64,000 bases of DNA from Madurella fahalii (Eukaryota; Ascomycota; Sordariomycetes; Sordariales): the NCBI GenBank assembly GCA_029876055.1, contig CM056877.1, positions 1,860,001-1,924,000 of the forward strand, written 5' to 3'. Both the position numbers and the translations under genes were made by a program. Below are positions 55,299-64,000 of this stretch, in pieces. The notes below the pieces were generated by a model, which was given only the letters and a program-made list of their open reading frames with translations, did no database searches and was not told where the DNA came from. Each line of letters begins with the position of its first letter. Positions within the stretch are counted from its first letter, which is position 1.

Positions 55299-57526
55299 AT
55301 GGCCGCGGCGTCAAAGTCGTCTCGCTCGTCATCATCACCTGAAACACCATCCAATTCACTTCCCCTCCGTGAGAAGAACGTCGGCACCTCGCGCAACAGA
55401 TCGCCCTCGACTTCCTCCTTGGCTGCCTCTCGGTCCGAAGTCCCCGCAGCCGCTGCCACTGCCGCTACCGCCGCCGCCGGGCCCACCAGTTCCCATCGGC
55501 CGCACCATCTGAGCCATCCATCCATCAGCTCGCAGCGGTCGGGCGGCTTGCTCGCCCTTTTCGACAGGACTATTGCCGGTATTGGCGAGCCCAGAGTCCG
55601 GCCGCGCCAGTCTCTCACTCGCATCTCGACCGGCCTTGAACAGCCTCTCGCCAGCGGGCGATCCAGCCCAGACCGGATCCTTCGCGGCACCAGGCCGGCG
55701 CCCAACTACACCACTGCCGTCACGTCGTCGCCCACCAACGGCAGGCTGCCTAGCCCAACTCTCGTACCCGGGACTCCGCCTTCGCAGCCGTACAGTGAGA
55801 CGGACCCCTCGCAACCTGAGCCGACCTACGTTTCTCGGCTAGACAACAACAAGATGCACCAGACATCGTCACGGCTATTACGCATGACGGACGATGACCG
55901 TCCGTTCACCAAAGTAAGTGTGCCTCGCGCCCGCCCGTTGTACCATCAGCGGTCTGTGTGCCCAATGCATCACTAACCCCAAACCTTAGGACTTCAAAGA
56001 CCTCTTTGCTACTTTGATAGTTAGCCTTCTGCCGCTCTCGGCGCATCGGGTGCGGCTGACCAAGGTCGAGCACACGTTTCTGTCGGAAGATGCCATCAAC
56101 AACCTGGGTTCGCTCAAGTTCTCCCAGTCGAACCGCATGCCAGATCCGAAGGATCCGTCTAGGATCGTGACGACCACGACGACTACTACCTTCTCGATGG
56201 CAAAGGATATGGCCCGCTCGATCTGCCAGCGGTTCCTCGAGGCACGATTCATCGAGTCGGCAGACGGGAGATACCAGCAGGTCTACACAATGAAGGGCTC
56301 GGTCTGGCAGCTGACGCCTAAGGGAATTTCGATCCTGGACCGCTTCTGTTCGCGGAACGGCATCCAGCAAAAGCAAGTTGCTGACCTCGTCGGCACGTCT
56401 CTACCGCAATTGGTTACGCTGGAACGAGATGGACAGACTGACAAGCTGCTAACCGATCGAGGCACTATCGAGGTCATCTTCCGGCGATTTATCGGCGCCA
56501 ATGGCCCCAACGTGAAGTCGAGCGTGAGCTCGGCCGACTCGGATTCTCTGAGCGACTACAGAGACGGCCTCACGGGCGTCAAGATGGCGGCCGAGCGCAA
56601 GGTGGGCGGCAGGACGTTCAAGGACACCTTCACGGGCAAGGCAGCAACCGACTGGCTGATGGACTGCTCGAGCACTGTCGACCGCAGAGAGACCATCGAG
56701 ATTGCCTCACTCTTTGTCGAGTACGAGCTCATGGAGGCGGTGCAGCAAGACCGGGCCCACATGATTCAACATCCGGCCCACAACCTCTTCCAACCGACCA
56801 AGCACGCCATCTATCAGGTCACGGCCAAGGGCCGGGATCTCGTCAACGGCGCTCTAGCCAGAGGACGTCCGTCGGAGAGCGAAGGGCTGTCGGCCTCTCG
56901 GTCTGCCGGGATCGCGCGGGATTCCAACACGCAACGGTTGGACAAGATCCTCAATGATCCGGCACTGCGTCTGCTGTTCCGCGAGAACCTGCGCGAGACT
57001 CACTGTGAAGAGAACCTATCCTTCTACATTGACGTCGACGAGTTCGTCTGACAATGCAGGCAAGCCATTCGGGCCGCGCAAAAGAGCCCAAGCAACGCGG
57101 CGTCCCTGGACGGTATCAAGGAGATCATGGCGCAGGCATACGGCATCTACAACGCATTCTTGGCTCCAGGCTCTCCCTGCGAGCTGAACATTGACCACCA
57201 GCTGCGGAGCAACCTGGCGACCCGGATGACCAAGGCGGTTGGACAAGATGTGGCCATGATCGACACGCTTCACGAGGTCACTGCTCTCTTCGAGGACGCT
57301 CAGAATGCCGTCTTTAAGCTGATGGCCAGCGTAAGTTTCCTTCTTGTTTATGATTCCCGCGGGATCGGAACTGACTGGACATGCCCGGCAGGACTCGGTT
57401 CCCAAGTTCCTCCGCAGCCCGAAATACGAGCAGACGCTAAAGAATTACGACTTTGATGCCATCACGACCAATCACTCTCAAAGCCGTGCTCCCGAGCGAA
57501 GCCAAAGCAGGTCAAACCGCAAATGA
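55299..57526 (+). CDS. flbA: FlbA/Rgs-1-like DEP-DEP-RGS protein, with in-frame TGA in the RGS domain
   Basis: The model is join(55299..55913, 55990..57330, 57392..57526). An N-terminal Ser/Pro/Ala-rich region (1-205) is followed by a first DEP-type domain (about 206-320: DFKDLFATLIVSLLPLSAHR...GSVWQLTPKGISILDRF). A second DEP (about 390-490: GRTFKDTFTGKAATDWLMDC) and an RGS domain (from about 520: LDKILNDPALRLLFRENL, EENLSFYIDVDEFV...PGSPCELNIDHQLRSNLATR) come next, ending DSVPKFLRSPKYEQ. RGS proteins of this type speed GTP hydrolysis on G-alpha subunits and in Aspergillus FlbA is needed for conidiation. Codon 559 (57049-57051) is TGA, between DEFV and QCRQAIRAAQ, with the same frame conserved on both sides. 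Taken literally the product is 558 residues, DEP domains without a complete RGS box. Without the stop it would be 696 codons. A GTGTTAG just before the ATG suggests a 5'-UTR intron. Confidence 0.88.
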
Positions 57527-58799
57527 CTGTCTAGAAGGCCCTCCTTGAGACGTCTACGGTGGTCTCGGTCCTAACAAGGGGCGGGATCAAGGCCGAAAAG
57601 GCAGAACGGCTTCTTATGATGCTGGCAACGATGTAATGTGTCAGTCTTATTGTCTTGTACTGTCATTGGGGGACTGGCTAGCATGATTCGATTTTTTGGC
57701 ATGAGGAAGCCCTATGGGTAGCCTCCCCGTGATATATCCCTTGATGGTTGCTTATTTTAATTGTCCTTTCCTTTGTCAAGTGACGATATACAGGCGTTCG
57801 GGGGGGTGGGGGGAGGGCGAGACGGTGGCATAGATGGGAGAGCTGATCATCGGCATACGCGTTTAACTTTTTCTTTCCCTCTCTTGTCATGTGGTGGGGC
57901 GGTCACGATATCGGAGGGGCGTTCCGTGTAGCAGGGGGGAATGGAAAGCTGCGGGGTTTACAAAAGTCCATTGGCGGCGTCCCCGAAGAGGTTCATGACC
58001 GTTTCTTCAAAGGCATGGTTGGGCGTTGGATGCAAGGGGGGATGGATGGGAGGAGGTAGGGGAAGTGCGGGTTTTAAAGAATGGGGCACTAAAACCGAGG
58101 CGACGATTACTGGCGGTTGATGATTCTATGAGGAGATTCATCCTACGCGAAATGGCAAAGGCAACTTTAGAAAACGAAATTTTATCTAATCCGTTTAGTG
58201 TTGGCTACTGTCAACAGAACTGTGCCTGTGTGATGAGTGAGGAATGTGGCGACTTTGGTGCCCCTACACAAGCGAGCTGAAGGGCACGTTATTGAAGTAG
58301 GTGCTGGAATGCGCAACCAGTCGGGCTCCTGATGCTCGGCATTCTTTAACGGCTTTTGTTTGATTGCTGAACATGTTTACAGAATCAGCTGGACTCAAAC
58401 CGCAGCTGCTCCGACTTGCACTACCTGGCCCTCGGCTGGTTGTGACGGATAAGGGATGGAACATAAAATCCGCACCAGATCCGGGACAACCTCCCGCTTC
58501 AATGTTACTCAGTCGTATATCCAAAGACTCCGTTCTCCCTGCAAGAATCTACCGCTACTGATCGTTCTTCGATAGTTGAGCGCTCTCAACTCAAGTGTCA
58601 CTCGTTTACTTTACTTATACCCAACATAGGCTCTGGGCCACTTGCGTTCACTCTCACTCTCTTGCCCACCCCCTTCCTCTAGACCGAAAACCCATTGCTC
58701 ACAACATCACGTAGGCCAAACACTCGCGTTAAGCGAACCAACAGGTTCCAGAGGGGAAAAGAAAAAAAAAGAGAGACAAAAAAAGAAAGAAAAAAGAAT
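57527..58799. other. Intergenic
   Basis: 3' flank of the RGS gene and leader of the next. The final 55 bp before the next ATG are almost pure purine (A/G-rich), typical of a highly expressed fungal leader. No gene is seen. Confidence 0.5.
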
Positions 58800-59461
58800 A
58801 TGCAGCTCATCGCCCACCTCGTTCTCGCCACCTCGTTGGCCTCGCTGGCCTTGACCGCCCACCACCATCACCACCACCATCACCACCGTCACCCTTACCT
58901 CGAACATCATAATCACCCGCGTGGAGATGTCGCCGCCGGCGCCGGCGGATCAGACGGGGAGACTGTCATTGGCTGCGCAGTTCCCGTTTCGGGTGTAAGT
59001 CTGGATAACTTTTTATTTATTTCTTATTTCTATTTTTTATTTCTTATTTATTTATTTGTTTATTTGTTTTTTTTTTTAAAAAAAAATTTTTTATTTTATT
59101 TTCTGCCCTCTCGGTCCCCCCGCCCAAATCCCCAGTCCCTCTTAGGTTCATCGTGCTATATATGTATGCCTGATGTATACCTCACGCCCTCCCCCCCCCC
59201 CCCCCCCTTCCATTGCTCTATGATCGCATGCACATCCATCGCTAAGTTTCGTCGGATGGGATATTCATTTGTCACCAGTCACCCACGATGGCCGCCCCGA
59301 GGATCTCGACCTTTGTTGCGCCGGCGGTTCCCCCGAGCTCGGGCGCTGCGACTACTGAGCGGCCTGAGTCGTTGGTTACGGGTGCTGCGCCTGCGGTTGG
59401 GAGAGGTGCTGGGGTCGTTGTTGCCGTGGCTGGAATTGTGGGTTTGGGAGGATTGCTTTGA
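58800..59461 (+). CDS. Small His-rich, GPI-type secreted surface protein
   Basis: The model is join(58800..58994, 59279..59461), 125 residues, intron GTAAGT to CACCAG, phase 0. The N-terminus is a signal peptide (MQLIAHLVLATSLASLALTA). The mature protein opens with a run of nine histidines and further His (HPYLEHHNHP), which could bind metal ions, then a Gly/Ala/Asp segment and a single Cys (VIGCAVPVSG). The second exon gives Ser/Thr/Pro-rich sequence (APAVPPSSGAATTERPES) and ends in a hydrophobic tail (VVVAVAGIVGLGGLL) directly at the stop, the layout of a GPI-anchor signal with small residues just before it. No enzyme family is recognised. The 284-nt intron is long for this genome and contains T-rich tracts and a C17 run, so its exact length may vary. 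Confidence 0.65.
59191..59207 (+). repeat. C17 homopolymer inside an intron
   Basis: Seventeen consecutive C bases in the intron of the His-rich gene, about 70 bp before the acceptor. Poly-C/poly-G of this length is uncommon and unstable. Confidence 0.9.
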
Positions 59462-59958
59462 GGGGGGTTGCGATTGACCGCGGGTGATTGATTGCGTGCG
59501 GGTTGTAAGGCTAGGTCGTTCGAAGGTGGCCGGGTTAGTGTGTTTCGTCCTTCTGTCTTTGGGAGGGTTTGGTTTGTTAAACTTGTTCCATTCTAACCCT
59601 CTACTTGGCGGGGGTGAAGATAGGTGTCCTGGGATTCGGTGTTTGCGTTTGGCATCTTTGTTTCTGCTATGGTAGCTAATTTGTCAATGGATAAAGCTAC
59701 GGGCAAGGTTGAAGCTGTTTAGTACCCTTAGGATGTGTAATAGGGTTTGCCATAATAACCTTGAACAGACAGAAGTACCAGCGCAACATTGACTGTACAA
59801 TCTCTATTTCATTCAGCAAAGGGTATAGAAATTATCACAAATTAAACGTGTCCCAACCATTACTCCATATGATGCAATGCTCCAAAAACATATGCTGCTC
59901 GAATGCCCGCGACCTTTTGATACACCTGATGACAGCCACTTTTCCGGCTCCATTAACC
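59462..59958. other. Convergent intergenic region
   Basis: Between the stops of the His-rich gene and the DUF7053-like gene. No features beyond A/T-rich stretches that could direct polyadenylation. Confidence 0.5.
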
Positions 59959-61449
59959 TCAATCTAACTCGGCAAGAAAAGGCGCAGCCAAGGTTGGGCC
60001 CGTCCGCGCCTGCGGGGGTTGTGGCCGCAACGGAGGTGGCATACTCGCACGCATCATGCCGCCCACAGTAAGGGAAGGCGGAACAAACCGCGTCTCGTTC
60101 TCGTCATCGTATGGGCTCATCTCCGGATAATCAGGATGGCCCTTGTTTCGATACCGCGTGTTGCTCGGGCCCGCGGGTTTGGCATTGGCATTGGCGTTGT
60201 AGCTATCCCCGTTATACGTCGCGGACCGACCACCGCCTAGAGCTTGCCAGAGAACATCGTCGGATAGCGCACCCCTGCGGCTGCTGGTATGGTCGTAAGG
60301 CCCTCGGGGGACTGGATTCCCTTGCTTGGCAGTAGCATGGCTGTCTGCATATGCATAAAGCTGGCTCTGCGCGCGGGGTCGGGGAGCAGCGGCCGCGGTA
60401 GATGGAGACTTTAGCGGCCACTCGGGCTGGTACTGGCGGAAGAAGGGCGTATCCGGCACGGGGACTGATTGTGACAAGTCCGCTGTTGATCGTGCCAAAA
60501 ATAATGTTTTGGACATGGGCGTTGCTGCGTATGGCACTGGCTGGTACTGGTATTGGAAACCGTTATAAGCCATCGGTGGGCTCTTTGCCGATAGCGAGGG
60601 ACTCGTCCCAACGCTGCTTGTTGATGCCGGTGACCATAGCAGACTGCTTTGAACGCTGTAGCAGGAATGGGAGGAGGCAGCCGAGCTGGGGCGGCTACTC
60701 GGAGCGGATGCGGAGGGGTAGTTGGTGCTGGTGCTGTTGCTGCTGCTGCTCATAGCGCTCGATTCACTGACAGTACTCGAGATGCTTCCGGCGGTTGAGA
60801 GTAGGCTTGGTTGGGAAAAGGCGCCACTGCTCCTGCTGCTGTTGGAGCTGGCAATCTCGGCCTTGATCTTCAACCGCTCAACTAGTGCTGCATGAGATTT
60901 TTTGAGTGTCTTTTTGACGAAGCTTGCCATGATGACATTGCAGCGCATGTCCACGTCCTCGCGCAGGTAGAGACCTGTTGGCGGCACTTTGAGGCCTAGC
61001 TCGACGGGCTGCGGGGGTTCGTTTGGAAGGGAGCCGCCGACGGTCCACTTGTCGCGGATGGCTGCCGGGGCCCAGTACGTCAGCAATTTGAACACGAGTA
61101 TTCGGCGTACAGAAGATGTTGTGGAGGCTGGGATTAGCTTACTCAGTCCGGCGGGCGCATAGCAGTGTGTCTGGAGGCCAGTCGGCAGGTCGTGAAATGC
61201 ACAGGTGTATGTGACATCGCCCGCCATCAGCCCTCCGGGCAAGTAGGAAATCTTATCCGTCAGAGAAAACCATTGACAGTCCTGCTCGTCGGCAGATGCA
61301 TGAGAGGGGGCCGGAATCGGATGGCGCTCCTTGACCAGCGGGTTTAGGTCGATCATCTCTTCGTGGTCATGGAGGAAATCGAGGACAACCTGGCGTGGCA
61401 CGCCCGCTGGGAGTGGCGTGACGGTGGTGAAAACGCTGCGTTTCGACAT
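59959..61449 (-). CDS. DUF7053-like fungal protein with Ser-rich and Pro-rich C-terminal half
   Basis: Single exon, 496 residues, from an ATG at 61449. The N-terminal 190 residues form a compact domain I associate with the fungal DUF7053 family: MSKRSVFTTVTPLPAGVPRQ, DFLHDHEEMIDLNPLVKERH, then WFSLTDKISYLPGGLMAGDV and TGLYLREDVDMRCNVIMASF. The layout (PxxVxxxLHDHExMIxLNPLV and a later mixed beta sheet) is reminiscent of lipid- or ligand-binding START-like folds, but that is a guess. Residues about 195-470 are low-complexity: Ser/Thr-rich, then Pro/Ala/Tyr/Asn-rich, with NANANAKP repeats. There is no signal peptide or membrane helix, so it is probably cytosolic. Its upstream region holds a T-rich (GTTTT)n tract on the coding strand. 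Function unknown. Confidence 0.75.
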   Translation of the reverse strand: MSKRSVFTTVTPLPAGVPRQVVLDFLHDHEEMIDLNPLVKERHPIPAPSHASADEQDCQWFSLTDKISYLPGGLMAGDVTYTCAFHDLPTGLQTHCYAPAGLSKLIPASTTSSVRRILVFKLLTYWAPAAIRDKWTVGGSLPNEPPQPVELGLKVPPTGLYLREDVDMRCNVIMASFVKKTLKKSHAALVERLKIKAEIASSNSSRSSGAFSQPSLLSTAGSISSTVSESSAMSSSSNSTSTNYPSASAPSSRPSSAASSHSCYSVQSSLLWSPASTSSVGTSPSLSAKSPPMAYNGFQYQYQPVPYAATPMSKTLFLARSTADLSQSVPVPDTPFFRQYQPEWPLKSPSTAAAAPRPRAQSQLYAYADSHATAKQGNPVPRGPYDHTSSRRGALSDDVLWQALGGGRSATYNGDSYNANANAKPAGPSNTRYRNKGHPDYPEMSPYDDENETRFVPPSLTVGGMMRASMPPPLRPQPPQARTGPTLAAPFLAELD

Positions 61450-62222
61450 GGCTTCGCTGGGGTGGGTTGTTGATGGTTCCTTCTGTGTAAGTCTCTATCT
61501 CTTGATGCCAAAAACTAAGCATCAAGCGTCCGCGACTCTGCAGCATTGAGTTTGCAAAACAAAACGAAACAAAACAAAACAAAACAAAACCTGTCCAATT
61601 CCCTCGTCGGTGTTTCCACCTTGTATATACAGAGGAACTAGATCGTCCATTCTCAGAAGGAAGCGGCAGCGCCCCGCGGCTGTACGGATCCGTCTGATTA
61701 GACAAACGGCACGGTTATTGTTAGGTGTGGCGCATGCCCGATTTAGTCAGAATTCGGGGTCGCAGGGCCAAGAAAGGCCTGCGACCCCAACACGTGGGCC
61801 GGGCAGGGCGGTGCATCCGAAAATAGCGCGGAATGATGCCATCCCAGACACGCCATCCGACTGGTTGGGCACGGCTTCGGCACGCCCATCCTCCCGGTGG
61901 GAACGAGTGCGACGAGTGAGGTCGGGTGAGAATAATAACCAACGCCCTGCTGCCCAACCGCAGGTCCGATCCGGCTGTCGCGGGTCCGTGCTCGTGTCAC
62001 ATACTCGGCGCTGTGATCGGATATCACTGGCTGGCCCCCGTCTGGTTCGCGTGCCGTACAAGATACGGTATAGGACAGCACATACATACTTTGCCGTACC
62101 AACCCGGGACAATGGATGGGGGACCCGTTTGAAGCCCCTTGCAGCTGCGCATAATTGCGACTTGGTTGGCTGATGCGAGGCCTAGTCCCAGTCAGATCCG
62201 CGTCGTCTTGTTTGTCCCGCTA
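61450..62222. other. Intergenic
   Basis: 5' flank of the DUF7053-like gene and 3' flank of ORC4. It contains an (AAAAC)n simple repeat at about 61556-61590; no gene is supported. Confidence 0.5.
61556..61590 (+). repeat. (AAAAC)n microsatellite
   Basis: About seven AAAAC/GAAAC units, about 110 bp upstream of the DUF7053-like start codon; on the coding strand it is a (GTTTT)n pyrimidine-rich leader element. Confidence 0.85.
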
Positions 62223-64000
62223 TTAGATCTCCCTGCACCACCGTGCCAGAACGGCACTTAGCTTGACCGCGGCTGGGATCTCCTCGAGCGCGACATCCAC
62301 TTTCCACATCTTGGCGTCCAGTCCGCCCAGACCGGCTGTTCCCCTGCCGCCCGCCGCCGCCGGCACAAGCAGGCCGAGTGCTACCAGCCGCTCCCACGCC
62401 ATTCCTGCCGGCCCGCGCCCCCACACCCGCGCCCCACCGCCCAGCGCAAGCATGCCAGAGCTTGCCGACTGCACCCGCTGCCTGCCCATGAGCGACGTAT
62501 ACTCGTCGTATGCCATGGCGAAGTTGACCGTGTCTGTATGCGCCACAATGTCCAGCCGTGCGGCCGCAATGAGCATCGAGAGATCTAGGTCCGAGAGTGA
62601 CCCCAGGAGGTGCAGCTTCGAGTCCGGCGCCTCGAGCGAGATACCGGCTACTGAGGACGTCGCAATCTGTAACGATAGCGACGTCGGCGAGAGCGCTGCG
62701 AGCGGCAAAATGCAAGTAGTGAGAAATGCGGATACAGACTTGGTGCTGTAGAAATGCGATTCTAGGTGGTCCATGAACCCCTGCGTCTTGTGGAGAGCCT
62801 ATGTGTTGGTTAGCAGATTCTCAAGACGCAACCTAGCCTTGCATACGGTCGGTCGAACTCACCTCTACCTTTCCGTTCCACCAATCCCAAAAAGCCTGAT
62901 GGCCCTCTAGTTTCTTGTCCACGCCCTCCGCCACCATGTCCTCGTCGTCGATGGTGAGCCCCTGCTTGCACACGTCCCAGTAGGCTGGCAGGCTCTTTGG
63001 CAGCGAGAGGTAGACATATCTGTGGCTGAACCGGCTTTTGACTCTTTTCTCGAGGCTTTCCACCACATCAATCCTCGTCGTCAGCCCGAGCACGGCAATA
63101 GGCGCCTTTCGGGCCTGCGCAATGTCGAAGAGATTGTAGAGAAGGGTTTGTCTGGGGTGTGTCGCAAAGAGGTCAAACTCATCCATTACGAAGACAATCG
63201 ATTTGGACGTGATGCCGTCTTGGCCCTCTGCTATCTCCGAGGGATGCGATAACAGAGCCAGCAGCGAGGCCATAGTATCGGCATAATTGCTAGTCTACTC
63301 TTGTCAGTGCTGATTATCGATGCATACTCGATCCGGGGAGGGGAAAAAAAAAAAAAAAAAAAGAAAAACACACCTTGTTGACAAGTTCGTCCTCGATCTC
63401 CATTTCCTTGCCTAACTGTCGCCAAATTTCCCTCAGAGCCAGCTTATCATCAGTGTGGATGAAACCATTCAACCTCACAACGTGGAACTGATCCTTGTGG
63501 CGCTCCGATGCCACGGATATGATGGACTCTACCAGCTGTAACACTTATTAGCCTAGTGGTACTCAAAGAATGGCGGCGTAACTTACCGTGGTCTTGCCAC
63601 ACCCACGAGTCCCTATCACTAGCATCGAGTTGCCCTCCCCCGCGATAATGGTTTGTTCTACGAGTTGGTAGGCCTTCTCGTGCGCCTCGTCCTGTCCGCG
63701 AAGTTTGATCCGTCGCCTGCCGGTGCAGCGATCGAGCAGCACCCGCTTCATCGAGCGGAGATGCTCGTCAAAATTCGGGATATTTGGCTTCTGGTCTCCC
63801 TGCGCGGCCACGCGCGGTTTCGCTTCTTTTGTCCTTGGGTGACTGACTGGGTTGGTGTTGTCTTGCAGGCAGTTGCGGCATATCCAATCTTCCTTAGGTA
63901 TCTCTGGGAGGCCGTAGCATTCTTGATGTACGGCCATGTCGCAGCTGTCGCAAAAGACGATTTCGTTGCCAGTTTCCGAGTCTGGTTTGAAGCAGATGGC
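62223..64000 (-). CDS. orc4: Origin recognition complex subunit 4 with N-terminal PHD finger (5' end outside window)
   Basis: The model is complement(join(62223..62798, 62863..63294, 63374..63535, 63587..>64000)); 527 residues are visible and the N-terminus lies beyond the window edge. The first visible exon carries a PHD zinc finger of BRPF/Jade style (IC..., IVFCDSCDMAVHQECYGLP, DWICRNCLQD) and then, without a break, the ORC4 AAA+ ATPase: KLRGQDEAHEKAY, Walker A GTRGCGKTT, Walker B SIVFVMDEFDLFA, sensor-like APIAVLGLTTRIDVVESLEK, and the winged-helix-like C-terminal region. Phases match at all three introns (GKTT|LVESII, VNK|TSNYADT, GKVE|ALHKTQGF). ORC4 is part of the six-subunit complex that marks replication origins and loads Cdc6 and MCM. 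The PHD finger would allow reading of histone H3, linking origin choice to chromatin. The intron at 63295-63373 contains a 19-nt A run (T on the coding strand). Confidence 0.92.

Noticed and set aside
57005..57059. Hypothetical 55-nt intron (or 14-nt intron from 57046) removing the TGA of the RGS gene
   Set aside because: The branch-like CTGAC and CAG are attractive, but both choices shift the frame, and the longer one also removes the conserved ENLSFYIDV segment.

Overview
The window looks like a piece of a filamentous ascomycete genome, most likely Sordariomycetes and in style close to Sordariales/Chaetomiaceae. That placement is an inference from protein resemblance, gene architecture and GC-rich third codon positions; no search was run. 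Most coding genes are split by short GT-AG introns (about 48-140 nt) with CTAAC/CTGAC-like branch sites near the 3' end. I resolved splice sites by joining frames across conserved protein motifs, so the coordinates given are my own gene models.

Layout. 1-14 kb is an ordinary gene-dense block: an unrecognised membrane protein (+), the mitochondrial DEAD-box helicase Mss116 (+), the peroxisomal import receptor Pex7 (-), divergent from it an AlkB-type dioxygenase with CUE and GRF zinc-finger modules (+), an unrecognised multi-exon fungal protein (-), an AKTIP-like E2 variant lacking the active-site cysteine (-), and an Lso2/CCDC124-like ribosome-associated protein (-). 14.0-24.3 kb is a 10.3-kb stretch in which I find no credible gene. 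24.3-40 kb is dense again: an MFS transporter (+), a Zn(II)2Cys6 regulator (+), a Pho84-type phosphate:proton symporter (-), and the divergent pair Hgh1 (-) / bystin-Enp1 (+), which share a 385-bp promoter containing a T17/A16 inverted repeat.

40-46 kb is an AT-richer, repeat-bearing island: a truncated amino-acid permease, an antisense alpha/beta-hydrolase-like gene with an altered nucleophile elbow, a small secreted six-cysteine protein with its own TATA-like element, and relic tandem and direct repeats. 46.3-48.8 kb holds Cdc73 (Paf1 complex) and a putative tail-anchored protein. 48.8-55.3 kb is a second gene-poor stretch, lying upstream of an FlbA/Rgs-1-type DEP-DEP-RGS regulator of G-protein signalling. 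In this sequence the regulator carries an in-frame TGA inside its RGS domain, although the frame stays conserved on both sides. The window ends with a His-rich, GPI-type small surface protein, a DUF7053-like protein, and the 3' part of ORC4 with an upstream, same-exon PHD finger.

The housekeeping genes belong to unrelated pathways: mitochondrial RNA, peroxisome import, DNA or RNA demethylation, ribosome biogenesis and translation, transcription elongation, and replication origins. Only the Hgh1/Enp1 pair (eEF2 folding and 40S assembly) suggests functional co-regulation. The points I rate most worth a second look are the TGA in the RGS gene, the 40-46 kb island with its secreted protein, the 10-kb desert, and a short GTACAGTAC motif that recurs only in non-coding DNA.
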